Assembly: GCA_030770425.1 (NCBI GenBank)
Contig: JASJFT010000397.1
Coordinates: forward strand, 1 to 20,854
Origin: Darksidea phi
Taxonomy: Eukaryota > Ascomycota > Dothideomycetes > Pleosporales > Lentitheciaceae
Direction: 5' to 3'
DNA length: 20,854 bases
This document shows positions 1-11,880 of the stretch, piece after piece. The translations under genes were made by a program, and so were the position numbers. Position 1 is the stretch's first letter, and every line of letters begins with the position of its first letter. The notes beneath the pieces were generated by a model. The model was given only the letters and a program-made list of their open reading frames with translations, had not been told where the DNA came from and ran no database searches.

Positions 1-142
1 TATACTTTATTTACTCTATTTACTAAGATATAGATTAAATAGATTATTATTATATAATATTAGATTACTAACTAAGCTTCTATCTTAGCTTTTAGTCTTT
101 TTAGAATATCTTATATTTTATAGTTTATATAAGATTATAATA
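1..142 (-). repeat. Element A 3' LTR, truncated by window edge
   Basis: This segment is collinear with 6932-7073 of the 5' LTR, with only transition-type differences. It begins inside the second unit of the 54-base duplication and ends (read on the plus strand) in gattataata at 142. On the element's own strand the LTR therefore begins TATTATAATC, which is what TGTTGTAATC would become after RIP, as expected for an LTR with TG...CA ends. The boundary at 142 is set by where homology to the 5' LTR stops. Confidence 0.9.
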
Positions 143-157
143 CTTACTTCTTTCTTT
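143..157 (-). other. Polypurine tract of Element A
   Basis: Read on the minus strand this is aaagaaagaagtaag, directly abutting the 3' LTR. Such a purine run primes plus-strand DNA synthesis in LTR retroelements. Element B has the same tract in a less mutated form (aaagaggggagtaaa at 14646-14660). This fixes the element's orientation independently of the coding relics. Confidence 0.85.
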
Positions 158-880
158 AAAGTTTTATCTTTAAAGTTATATTCTTTTTCTTATAATTCTA
201 TTTAATAGTAGTTTAACTACTCTAGTAATTCTTTTTATACTATATTATAGCTCGCGTATATATATTAATAATTCTTTTCTTAACCTAGTACCTTAATTAT
301 TCTATCTCTTACCTAAGTATAAGAGTAGATAATATTCTACTTTATAGATATTTAAGTCTTATTCTTTATTTTTCTTTTAGATTCTAATAATATTTAAAGG
401 TCTTAAGATTTCTATAGCTTATTATCTTTATTTTATCTATTATATCCTTTATTCTAGTCGTATAATACTATTAGCTTAATTATATTTAAATTATTAATTT
501 ACTAGTTATAAATATAAAATACTACTATATTTTATTTATTATAATAAATATTTCTCTTAGAATATTTTCTATAGTCTAATAGTAACTAATAAGTCTCTTA
601 CTCGTATTAAAGAAGAGTATTTTTAACTTTTAACTAAATTAGAGTCTATTAAGAATAAAGAGTTAGTTATTTAAGCTTATAAATAATATATTTATATATA
701 ATTAGTTTAATATAATATCTATTAATATAAACTTCTTAATTATAAGCTAGCTTTAATTTCTAAGTTAGAAAAGTTAAAATAAATAGAGACTACTTAGTCT
801 ACTTCTTCTAGTCTATCTATATTACTATAGTAATCCTTACTATATAAGTCTACTAATTTTTCTACTTTCTTAAATAATTA
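158..880 (-). other. 3' untranslated tail of Element A
   Basis: This stretch lies between the chromodomain relic and the polypurine tract. I could not recognise any domain in it on the minus strand, and the plus strand gives only short shattered frames. It is collinear with 14661-15383 of Element B. It probably holds the C-terminal tail of the polyprotein followed by 3' untranslated sequence. Confidence 0.55.
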
Positions 881-3800
881 GAAGTCTCTTTCTCTAAGTA
901 TCTTTAGTAATACTACTTAATTAGGTTCTAGTAGTTCTATAGGTTCTTAATTAATTCCTATATATTTTAACTAGTAGGCTATTCTACCTACTTAATTAAG
1001 TATTTTTACTAATAATTAATCTTCTATAATCTTTAGATTTTCTTAACTTTATACTTCTTATCTTTAAGTTTAATATTAGTAGCTACTTTAATATCTTCTA
1101 GTACTAGTTCTAATAATAATATATAAAATACTAAATATATTCTTATATTCTTAACTAGCTTTAATCTATAGTTAACTAGTTCTATTTTTTCTTTAATTTT
1201 GAATAGTTTAATTCGTAAATTATCTAGTTTATTATATAGTTATTTAGTTTTTAGATTTTATTATAAAAGAAAAACTTTATTCTCTCTTTTAAGAATTAGT
1301 CTCTTAAATCTTCTTTTATTTACTATTTTAACTATTATAAAGTTCTTATATACTATCTACGTACTAAGTTCTTTATATAATTCTTATATTAAATAGATCT
1401 TTTCTTCTATTTTAGTAAATATACTCTTAATATTCTTTAAATCTCTATAAATTATTAGTTTATATTTATAGTTTATATAGTATAGTAAGTATCTAGTTAT
1501 TATAAACTTCTTATTATTATATACTAATTATACTATTAATAGTAATTTAACTTAGTTATTCTATAATTTATTAATATAGAATTTTAAATACTTCTTTAAA
1601 GTTTAGTTTATTTATTCCGTCTAATTATCTATCTACAGGTAGAAGCTAGTTAATAGCTTTCTTTTAATTTCTAATTTTACGAGTAGTATATTCTAAAACT
1701 TTAAAGTAAATAGTTTATTTCTATTTATAAGAATCTATTTTAGTAATTTATAATTAGTAATAAGTATTCTTTTAATCTTATAAGCTATATTTTCTACTAT
1801 AATTACTTTATTTATTAGGATAAAGTATACTATTTTAGTTAATTAGTTTATAATTATTATAATTATATTATATAATCTTTCTAATCCTAGTTTTAATAAT
1901 AATAGTAGTTTTATTATAAAGTCTATTATAATATAAGTTTATAGTTATATAGATAATATTAATAATTAAAATAATTTATAAAATTTATATTTCTTAGATT
2001 TATTCTTAAAATATTCTAAATAATTACCTATTACTTTCTAAACTTTCTTTTTTATATTAGTAAGTAAATATTCTCTATCTATATATCTAACTATTTCGTT
2101 AATTTTTAGATATTCTAGTATCTTACTCTTATAAATTTTCTATATTAGATCTTCTCTAAGACTTAGTAGTATATAAGGTCTTATTTTTAAGTTATTTATT
2201 AAAGTAGAGTATTCTTTTTTATTAAAGTATATATTATCTTTCTTTAATATTTTATTAATATCCTTAATAGTTTCTTAAATCTTATTTCTTTATTTTTTCT
2301 TAATATCTACTACTACTATAATCTTAGCTAGTCTTATATAGTTATATATAAGAGTTTTATTAGATTTCTTTTATAGAACTAATTTATATATAATAGATTT
2401 ATTAGTATCTTAAAGATTTAATCTTCTACTAAGAATATTTATTATTTTATTTAATATTTTTAGTTAGTAACTTATCTTAAAGTTATAATCTATTAATAAT
2501 TTTAATTATTAGAATTATTATTAATTAAGTTTCTTTATAGTTATAAAACTTATAAGATTTTAATAATCTATAATAATCTTAATCTTATACTTAGCTTCTA
2601 TAAGCTATAGTCTTTATTATTTAAATACTAATATAATAGTATTAAGTTCCTTATTATAAACGTTATAATTTACTTCTTTCTTACTAAACTTATATAAATA
2701 GTAGAATACTAGTCTTTATTTCTTATTCTTCTTTTACTAAGTAAGTATTACTTCTAATATATAGTCTAATACGTTTATTTTTATTTTAAAAGATCTTATT
2801 AGATTATATATCTATAATATAAGTATTAATATAAATAGATTCTTAAGCTTATTAAAAGCTTCTTATTATTTTTAGTTTTATTAAAAAAAAATTTCTTTCT
2901 TAGTTACTTTTATAAATAAAGATATAATTTTTAAGTAATTCTTAATAAACTTTTAATAAAAGTTAATAAATCTTAAAAAGAATTATATATTCTTAACTAA
3001 TATTAGAGTTAGCTACTTTCTTATAGTCTATATTTTCTTTAAGTCTATAAATACTCTTTTTTATAAAATAATAAAACTTAGATATTTAATTTTTATTTTA
3101 TAGAATTCGTATTTATTTAAATAAAGTAGTAACTTATTCTACTATAACTTTTATAGTACCTTCTTTATATATTCTTTATATTCCTCTAGTATTTCTTTAC
3201 TATATATAAGAATATTATTTAAATATATTATATAGAATACGTCTAAGTATTTATTTAATATTTTATTAATAACTAATTAAAATATTACTAATATATTTAT
3301 TAGTTTAAATAGTATAACTTTATACTTATAGAGTCTATATTAGGTCTTAAATACTATATACTTTTTATATTCTTTTACTATTTAAATCTAGTAGAACTTC
3401 TCTTAAATATTAAATTTTATAATCTACTTAATTTCTTAGAATTAGTCTATAAATTCTTCGATTAGTAGTAGTAGATATCTATTCTTCTTTATAATATTAT
3501 TTAAATATTTATAATTTATATAAAGTTATAACTTTTTATTCTTCTTTAAGATAAATAAAATTAATAATATTATAAAGCTTTAACTTTCTTTAATATATTC
3601 TCTTTTTAAGTTCTTTATTAAGTACTCTTTTAATTCTTTCTATTAATATACTATTAATAAGTATATAGATCTAAACTTAAGCTTTATATTCTATTCTAGG
3701 TATATTTTATAATTCTATTTCTAATCCTTTAGTAAATTAGTCTTTAAATATTCTTTAAATAGCTCTTAGAACTTCTTATAGTCTTAAGATATTATTAGTT

Positions 3801-4500
3801 ATAATTCTTTCTATACGGTTATAACTCTTTATACTATAATAATATTAACTTTCTATAAATTCTTCTTATAGATTTTTATAATCTTATAAGATAAAATTAA
3901 GTCTATTCTTTCTTTTTAGGATATATACTAGATCTTATAGCTAGATCTTTCTAGTTTTCTAACTTTTATAACTTAAGCTATTTACTTATAGCCTAGTACT
4001 TTATATAGCTTCTAATCTATTTATAGATTATATATTATTAGCTAGTTATAACTAATAATTATATTAATATCTTTAATTTCTATAATATTAAATCTATAAT
4101 AGTCTTTAATATTCTTTATCTCTAGGGTTACTTTTTATATTTTAAGATAAATTATATCTTCTTTATATTCTATAAATAATCTATCTCTAAGATTTACTTA
4201 TATAGATTTTTCTTTAATCTAATAAGAAATCTTATATTCCTCTACTAACTTTAATAATAAAAGTATAAACTTTACTCTACTATTTATAATAGCTTAGACT
4301 TTTTATCTATAAATTTATATATTTACCTCTAATCTAGCTAGCTATTAGATATCTTCTTATACGATTTATAAAGTTATTTTTTAGATACTTTTATTAGTAT
4401 AACTTTAATATAGCTAATAACTATTTAGTTTTTTAGTTTATTATTATAGAGGTTCTATTTCTTAAGAATATTCTCTAGTTCTTAAGCGTTTTATTAAAGG
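880..4500 (-). pseudogene. pol: Gypsy pol polyprotein relic (PR-RT-RH-IN-chromodomain), Element A
   Basis: The domains can be read on the minus strand despite stop codons. Protease is at about 4345-4020: the active-site D-S-G-A reads N-S-R-V (Asn codon 4282-4284). RT is at about 3620-3150, with former K-T-x-Y-G and M-P-F-G-L-T-N blocks and YLNNILIYSK (box codons 3214-3225). RNase H has a relic Y.KFSKKEVNYNVYNKEL near 2640-2710. Integrase is at about 2350-1400, with ILINRNKLF (second catalytic Asp now Asn, codon 1723-1725) and a relic of H-P-Q-T-D-G-Q-T-E near 1610-1650. A chromodomain end, the former W-x-G-Y-P...N-T-W-E, is near 900-1000. In a living copy this protein would cut the polyprotein, copy RNA to DNA, and insert it; a C-terminal chromodomain usually directs insertion to heterochromatin. 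I saw no frameshift in the parts translated; the damage is substitutions only. Confidence 0.9.
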
Positions 4501-6637
4501 GGCGACTCGCCTAACTATTTTAACTTTAGATTTTTTTCTTTTTTAATTCTATAAGATATTTTCTAATTTAGTATCTATTATAATTTCTCTTTTAAGTCTT
4601 TATTTAATAATAGTATATTCTAATTAATAGGTTTTATATTTACCTTATTATTTTAAACGTTATAATATCTCTATTATATATTTAAAATTCTTAGCTATTT
4701 ACTAATCTTTAGATTCTTAGAACTATTCCTATTCTATATTAGATAATTATACTACTTATATTATTCTATAAGGTATTCCCTTCTTTTAAAACTTTAATAG
4801 AAGATATTCTCTTTTCTTCTAGTCGTAAGTTCTTTTTATACTAGGTATAGAATATATAGCCTTTTATAATATATCTAGTATAAGATCTTATAACTAGATT
4901 TCTTATATATAATTCTATAGTTAGTATCCTATTTATAGTTCTTAGTATCTACTCTAGTTAGTCTATATAGCTATCGCCCTATAGTATATTTTATTAAGAA
5001 GTACTTTTTATATTTATTATTATAATAGTCGTTTTATTCTAGTTATTTCTAGTTTTTATATTTTTTAACCTAGTTATTATAATTATAGAGATAGTATCCT
5101 ATTATTAGATATTCCTTATTTTAAAGGTATATATATAGATAATCCCTAAGAAGTATTATAACTTTCTTCTTTTATTATATATAATATTTATATTCCTTTA
5201 TATATTATATAAATAGTAGATTCTTATAATCTAAACTATCTTAATTCTATATTATCTTATAGCCTTCTAGTCCTTAAAGTTTTAAGATCTAGTTTATTAT
5301 TTACTAGTTTCGATTATTAGTAATATATATTAGCTCTACTTCTCTAGTATAGTATTTTATAATATATTAGCTAGTTTTATATATTTAATATTTATTATAT
5401 ATTAATTATTAGAAAATATCTTTTATAACTACTTCTCTTAGTTCTAAAAGTATTAATTCTCCTATTTTAAGCTCTAGGTCTTCTTATTATTAAGAAATAT
5501 CTTTAACCTTATTCTATCTACTAGTATTATACTATATCTTAGATATTAAGTTAGACTTAGTTTTTTTTCTCTTATTATATCTAATTATATTTATATATCT
5601 AACGCTATTCTAGCTCTCTATACTTTTTCTTTTATTATTATATTCTTTAATAAAGTATTCTTATATACTATAGTATAGATATATCTTTTTATCTTAATAT
5701 TATTTTATCTTATCTATTAGAACTTTCTATAACTTCTTATCTTATTCGTATTTCTTATTCTTTAAATATTTCTTTTTCTAGATTATACTAATATTTATTT
5801 TATTATAGTCCTTATAGAACCTATACTTTTAAGTTACTTACTCTTTTTTATAGACTCTTATTAGTTCTATAGTATCTTATCTTTTAAATACTCGTTTATA
5901 TAGTTAATTATTAATATAAATTATTATTTTAATTAATTCTATTAGGTTATCTAACTTTTTAAACTAGGTTAACTTATCTTTAATTAGCTTCTTAAGTCTA
6001 TTATAATATATAACTATAAGTAGTATATTATTCTAGTTAATTTTATACTATAGTTATTTAAATTTAGTAGTATATATACTTATTAATTTAATCTATCTTA
6101 ATTTTTAAATTTAGTATTTAACTTATTAAATCTTATTAATATCTTTAAAGATTATATATATCTATTTTTTAAATAAATTCTAATCTTTAAATACTACCTT
6201 TATTTCGTCGTATTATTTTAATAAAAAGTCTTTATTAGTTATATAATTATTAATTAGAGGCTATATCTATATAATAGCTTTACCTATTATATATATATCT
6301 ATAGTAAGGATCTTATTCTAGTTATTAGTAAATATAGTAGAGTTAAATTAATAGTATAGATCTAATTATATAAGAAATAGTCTTAAGTCTTTCTTTCTAC
6401 TATTATATTTCTTTAGTATTAGAATCTTTAACTTTATTCTAAGTCCTACTTATATCTATTATAGTAATTCTTATAATAATATTATAGCTTATTATAACTT
6501 AACTATCTAGACTACTTATTACTAAATTAGAGTTATTAGGTTTATTATTAAAGTTCTAGTTATACTCTCTCTAGAAATATTATATAAGCTAGATAAAGTT
6601 ACTATATTAATATAATCTTAGTTTAAAATAGTTAATA
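4500..6637 (-). pseudogene. gag: Degenerate gag region and 5' leader of Element A
   Basis: This is where gag should lie, between the 5' LTR and protease on the minus strand. Long stretches read as one frame with only convertible stops, but I could not match them to a gag core with confidence. Near 5060-5110 a run of former Cys/His codons (Y.YL.N.EYLI.GY) could be a mutated zinc knuckle, though its spacing differs from the usual CX2CX4HX4C. The primer-binding site should be next to 6637 on the minus strand. The sequence there has no recognisable TGG start after mutation. Confidence 0.5.
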
Positions 6638-7073
6638 TATTATATATTATATATACCTTTATATAAGATTCTAATTAGGACTAATAGAATATTTATTATA
6701 TTATTAGTTTCTAATAAGTTAAAATTAAGTTAATAAATTCTATTACTAGAATAACTACTTAGAAAAAAGATCTAATCTTATTCGTAAGTATTAGATAAAG
6801 AATTAAAGATTAATTATAAAGAATTAAGATAGAAAATCTAAGAGATTCTCTACTCTCTTATATCTATTCTATTCTATCTTACTCTACTTACTCTATTTAT
6901 TAAGATATAGATTAAGTAGATTATCGTTAATTATACTCTATTTACTCTATTTACTAAGGTATAGATTAAATAGATTATTATTATATAATATTAGATTACT
7001 AACTAAGCTCTTATCTTAGCTTCTAGCTTTTTTAGAATACCCCGTATCCTATAATTTATATAGAATTATAATA
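6638..7073 (-). repeat. Element A 5' LTR (436 bases)
   Basis: The edges are set by homology to the Element B LTR at 14265-14645: similarity starts at tattat (6638 with 14265) and ends at attataata (7073 with 14645). The terminal dinucleotides fit TG...CA after RIP on the element strand. It is 55 bases longer than the Element B LTR because of an internal tandem duplication of period 54. It is expected to have held the promoter and polyadenylation signal, but I cannot pick out a specific promoter in such AT-rich sequence. Confidence 0.88.
6881..6988. repeat. 54-base tandem duplication inside the LTR
   Basis: The stretch starting at 6881 (actctacttactctattta) recurs 54 bases on, at 6935 (actctatttactctattta), each followed by a copy of aag(a/g)tatagatta. 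The Element B LTR has one unit (near 14505-14555). The truncated Element A 3' LTR starts inside the second unit, in the same register, so the duplication was already in the element before it inserted here. Confidence 0.82.
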
Positions 7074-10000
7074 AATAGATAGTCTTTTATACCTTTATAT
7101 ATAGCTATTTAGTATAAGTAGTAGATAAGTATTACTTTCTTAGTTTATATTCCTTTATTTATATTTTTTAGTTTACGTCCCTTAGTTTATATTTTTTAGT
7201 TCTAATAGTTCCCCTCTTCTATATCCTACCCTCTTTCTTTAGGCTATTTATTAAGACTTATATTAAATAAAGCTAGTATTAACTATCTACTATTCTATAG
7301 GCTAATATTAAGTATTCTACTCTTTTTATATATAGTTAAAATTTTAGTACTAGTCTTTAGATATATATAGTTTATTATTAAGTAGAAAAACTTCTCTATA
7401 ATAGTATAGTTATATAATATAGCTTTTTCTTAAAAAAAAAATAGCTCTTTAGAAGGTTATTATAATTTCTTATAAAAATAGCTTAATAAAGAGCTTTATT
7501 ATTAGAAATTTATACTTTCTACTCTTTAAAGAATATTCTTTAAATCTATAATCTATAAAGATATATTCTTTTATTCTTTTTTATTCTTAAATTTTTATAT
7601 ATACTATATATTCTTATAATAGACTATATTATATTTCTATACTTTCCGAATATAGTTTAATAGTAGTCTAGGAATTTTCTAATTAAAGAATAAGTTATTA
7701 TTTATAACTTCTACTAAAGACTTATATAATATAAAGATAAAAAATACTTTATAATACTAAAGAAATATTAAAGTTAAATTTAAGCCTTTTAATTACTCTT
7801 TAGGTTTATTATTCCTATTTATAAATAGGTTAAGGTCGATAGATAATATATTATTAAAAACTAATACTATACTAGGGGATTTTATAGTAAAATAGTTTAT
7901 ATTATCTTTAAATTTCTAATAAATTACTTATAGATTTTTATTAATAAGATTAGATTTATATACTATTTAATCTTTAATATATAGAGTTATAGACTTCTAA
8001 AATATCTATATCTAGAGTTTATTTTAAAGTATAGAAAGTATAATATTTCTTAATATTCTTCTCTCTTTAAACTAATAACCTTCGATATAATTATATTATT
8101 ATAATAGTATATTAATTAGATTCTTTATACTAGACTTATATTTAATCTTAAAATTAAAATAAACTAACTCTTTAACCTAGTATATTTACTTAAGTAAGAA
8201 TATCTTTATAGTTATAAAATATTTTAAATTATTATAATTATATAGTATATAAAGAATATTTAAAGTATTCTTAAAATAGTATTACTACTATTTAAAGATT
8301 TTTATAATAATAAATAACTCTTTATTATAAATATTTTATTAAATCTATAGTCTAATAAACTTATAACTAAAGAATATAACTAATTTTTAATATATTTCTA
8401 TTAAAAGTACTATTATTTATAGTTATAATAGAATAGCTACTATAGTAAACTTAGAGGTATTAGTAATAATTATTATAAATTTTACTAGATTAAAGTACTA
8501 AAGAATAAAGACTTTTATAAAGAACTTATAGAGTATAAGAAATATATTATATATATTCTCTAACTAAAACTAAGAGGTATACTACTTTATAAGATTCTTC
8601 TTAATCTTCTTTAATTTTTTTATTAATATATTCTTACTAGAACCTTATTAAACGAATATTAGATTTTATATAAAGATTATATATTTTAAAAGTAAATAAA
8701 TAATATCTAAGTAATTATATATAAACTATTAGTAAAAGTTTATAAATTTAAGAAATACTTAAATATTCTAATAGTTCTTAGACTCTAGCTACTCTTTAAT
8801 TATTTAGACTTATATCGAGTTTATAACTGTTTTATAAGAGATTATTATAAAGTTAAGAAACTCTATTAACTTTATAAAAAAGATATACTTTAAAGCTTTA
8901 TAATAGAGTTCTTAATTATATAATCTCTTAAAAATCTTATAAATATATTATTTATAATCCTTCTTCTCTTTAAAGTATATAAGAATATTATTTAAATAGA
9001 TAATATATATTTTATTTAATAGACTATTTAAGACTTTATAGATATATAATTAAAATATAATAGATATATTTATAAAACTAAATAGTATTACTAAATATTT
9101 AAAATAGTCGTAGTATATTTTAAATACTATCTTCTATTTATTATTCTTCTTAATATATAATTAATAATATATTTTATAAAGATTAAATTTTATAAAGACT
9201 TTAATTCTAAATAGTTAGTTTAGTATCTTACTTATAAGAGATATAAAGTAATAATTTTTAATTATTATCTTATTTAAATCCTTATAATTAATATATAATT
9301 AAAATATATTATTAACTTTAAATATAAAAAGTATTAGAATCTTTATTAAAAACTTACTAGATTAAATCTACCTCTTCTCTAAAGAGTTATCGAGGTATTT
9401 TCTTAAGATTTTAAGTTCTCTTTTAAAGAGATTATAAATAAATAGATTTAATAGTATCTTTTTCTTCTAAAGATTAATAGTATAATTATACTTTAAGTTA
9501 GGAGTAATTCTACTAATAAACTTAGAACTAAAGTACTAAAATTAATTATAAAGATATTTTAATACTTTTATAACCTTTTTAAAGTTAATTTCTTTATTAA
9601 AATTATTATAAAAAATATTTAAATAGTTTTTAAACTTCTATTATCTCTTTTAATAAAGAGTCGTAATCCTTTATAAAGGTATATTTATTATTAATACTAT
9701 AATCTAGAAGACTATAATCTTAAATAGTTATACTAGTTTAGAATATTATTTTATATAATAGATAAGATAATTATAAAGTTATAGGGTCTAGTTTTTTAAT
9801 TAAAGTAAACTTTATTTATTTTAATATTAAGTATCTTAAGATTTATTACCTCTTAAGATTTATATCTTATTAATAAATATTTATAAATATTTTATAACCT
9901 TTACTATATTAAAAAATTAAAGTTAATACTCTCTTTTACTTATAAGTAATTAAGTATAAAAACTTCTTAGATATAGTATATATACTTTTCTCTAGATTAT

Positions 10001-10450
10001 AGTTATTATATTAAGTTATTAGATATTATCTTAACTTTAATATACTTAGTTATTATACTTTTATTCTACTACTTAAAAGATTCCTTTTAATAATCTATTT
10101 AAAGGTCTACCTTATATAGCTATAGCTAGTTAAGAATAAGATTATAGCTATTTATAAGAGTAATCTAAAATATTTAAGAACTTATTATTCTTATTATATC
10201 TTAAGAATCTTATATTATTATTATAATAATATATAGCTCTTCTAGATATAATAGTATACTAGAGACTTAATATATTTATAACTTTATATATAATAATACT
10301 TTAAAAAGGTTCTATTATAATATAAGATTCTTTTTAATAATATTTAAGTTTAATTTTATATTAAAAAGATCCTAAGTTTATATTAAAACGTCTATAAGAA
10401 GATATATTCTTATATTACTAATAATCTATCTTTTTTTAAGAATAAGTTAG
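7074..10450 (-). pseudogene. pol: G2: Gypsy pol relic, 3' end cut off by Element A
   Basis: This is a second Ty3/Gypsy pol, distinct from Element A, read on the minus strand. From high to low coordinates: a protease-to-RT region (about 10350-9700) with the relic of an L-G-x-x-W-L...N-P...W block near 10130; RT fingers near 9410-9250 (L-R-x-Y-L-D-N-S-L-E-K then a former N-Y-R-x-L-N); the former F-K-T-x-Y-x-x-F-x-Y-L-V-M-P-F block near 9065-9140; YLNNILIYFKEKKDYK (box codons 8987-8998, both Asp now Asn); the connection to RNase H (former W-P-E-S-K-N, then F-x-x-F-x-N-F-Y-R) near 8790-8700; and a possible integrase zinc-finger end near 7600 (former C-S-x-C reading YSIY). The frame is kept from fingers to connection. 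The catalytic core of integrase is missing or unreadable, since Element A's LTR begins at 7073. No LTR of its own was found. Confidence 0.82.
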
Positions 10451-11880
10451 CTTTCTCTTCTTAAGTTTTATCTAATCTATTATTACCTTTAGAATAATAT
10501 TTCTAATAGTTCTTTTTTTAGTTAGTCTTTAATTAAGATATTAATACTATACTTTTAGAGTATAATAAGGTCCTTAATAAAGACTATCTAGTATTACCCT
10601 ACTAAAAGAACTTTTAATCTTATTTTTTTTTAGCTAGAATTACTTAAAGTTATTAAAGATATAATATACTTTCTACTTATAATTAAATTAAAACTAGAAA
10701 TCTTTAAGAGAGTAACTAGTATAAAGATAGAATATATTACTATCTCTACGTTTTATAAGATATATTTAAACTATATTTAAGTTTATATATTCTTTAGCTA
10801 GCTATTTCTTTATATCTTACGATATAAAAATTTTAGATATTTATTCTATACTATAGATATCTTTAATATATTAGGATTTATATTACTAGTAAAAGGTTTT
10901 ACTTTTAAAAAAACTTTATAAGTTATAAAATAGTTAAAGAAAAAATTAAAGTTATTATTTTAGTATTATTTAATATTTTAAAACTTAAAGTAGTTATTAA
11001 ACTTTATTAGAATAGAGTTTTCTAAAAGACTCTTTAACTTTATCTATAGCTAAAACTATATAATAACTTCGCCATTATTAATAGTTTAGTCTAGTAGATT
11101 ATAATATATATTATTCTTAATAAATATTATAATCTATATAGTATACTTAAAGATATTAATAGTAGCGAAGTTAATTTAGAAGAGATTATTAATATCTTTA
11201 ATCTAATAGTTTATAACTTAGATTATTAAAGTTCTTTTTACTAAACCTAGTATAAAAGAATTCTTAATCTTAATTAGATTAGATAGCCTTTAATAAGTAT
11301 TATTTACTAAAAGTAGATTAATTATAGTTTAAGAGATATCTATAACTAGTCTAAAAGCTACTTAGACTATTTTAAAGTTTACTTTTATAACTATAATCTA
11401 GTTAACTAATATACCTTAATATTAAAGATTAATTAATACTTCTATTAGTTTTACTAGAAATACTTTATTTAGGGCTAGAATATAGATAGATATAATATAA
11501 AATATATCTAAATAGCTATTATCTATTAGGATATTATTAGCTCCTAAGGTTAATAATATAGTAGTAGAAGCTAAAGGTTAAGATTATATAGATCTACTTT
11601 TATAAGAAATATTCTTATAACTAGAAGTCCTATTATTTCTTTATATATTTTAGTAGTTTTTATTAATTATAACTATTATTAAAGTCTTACTAAAAGATAG
11701 TAGTTTATTAAATATCTTTAATATATTTTTATTATTATACTATATATAAATTATAGAGGTTTTAAGAATATATTAACCCTTTTAAATATTTTTAAAATTA
11801 AATAGACCTTCTAGTTAGTAATTATTCTTATCGTTTAATTCTAATTTCTAAACTTATTATTTACTAAACTTAGAATACTA
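10450..11880. other. Unassigned degenerate sequence
   Basis: This 1.4 kb lies between the G2 pol relic and the transposase relic. If G2 was complete its gag should be here on the minus strand, but the minus-strand translations I made showed no gag core or zinc knuckle. On the plus strand, about 11167-11560 reads as one frame whose stops are all TAA/TAG of the kind RIP makes from CAA, CAG or TGG. It contains stretches such as EVNLEEIINIFNLIVYNLDY and SKSYLDYFKVYF. I do not recognise the protein. It may be gag of another element, another transposon gene, or chance. Confidence 0.5.

Larger units (their letters stand above)
1..7073 (-). mobile_element. Element A: degenerate Ty3/Gypsy LTR retrotransposon
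   Basis: The element lies on the minus strand, from its 5' LTR (6638-7073) to a 3' LTR cut by the window start (1-142). The internal part is about 6.5 kb, a normal size for a chromodomain-bearing Gypsy element. On the minus strand the order is gag region, protease, reverse transcriptase, RNase H, integrase, chromodomain, polypurine tract, LTR. The order with integrase last in pol is that of Ty3/Gypsy, not Copia. The LTR pair matches base for base in register over 142 positions (1 with 6932, 142 with 7073), including a 54-base tandem duplication that Element B lacks, so both LTRs belong to one insertion. Every coding domain is riddled with stops made from Gln and Trp codons. It is non-functional. 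Confidence 0.92.

Noticed and set aside
1199..1396. A 65-codon plus-strand open frame starting at TTG
   Set aside because: It lies antisense to the integrase-chromodomain part of Element A, starts at a TTG that is TCG in copy B, and has a low-complexity Leu/Tyr/Ser/Lys composition typical of AT-rich non-coding sequence. No ribosome binding or homologue is expected.
2881..2892. Poly-A runs (also near 7433) as LINE tails
   Set aside because: The first lies inside the collinear pol of Element A and the second inside the G2 region; neither follows a LINE-type coding relic.
7074..7450. Possible LTR of G2
   Set aside because: No matching partner was found near 10450-11900, and the minus-strand context still looks like pol cut off by Element A.
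10880..11060. Plus-strand RNase H-like reading (F-T-F-K-K-T-L then K-K-K-L-K)
   Set aside because: Only a vague likeness to the start of a Gypsy RNase H; the later RNase H blocks do not follow, and there is no plus-strand RT before it.
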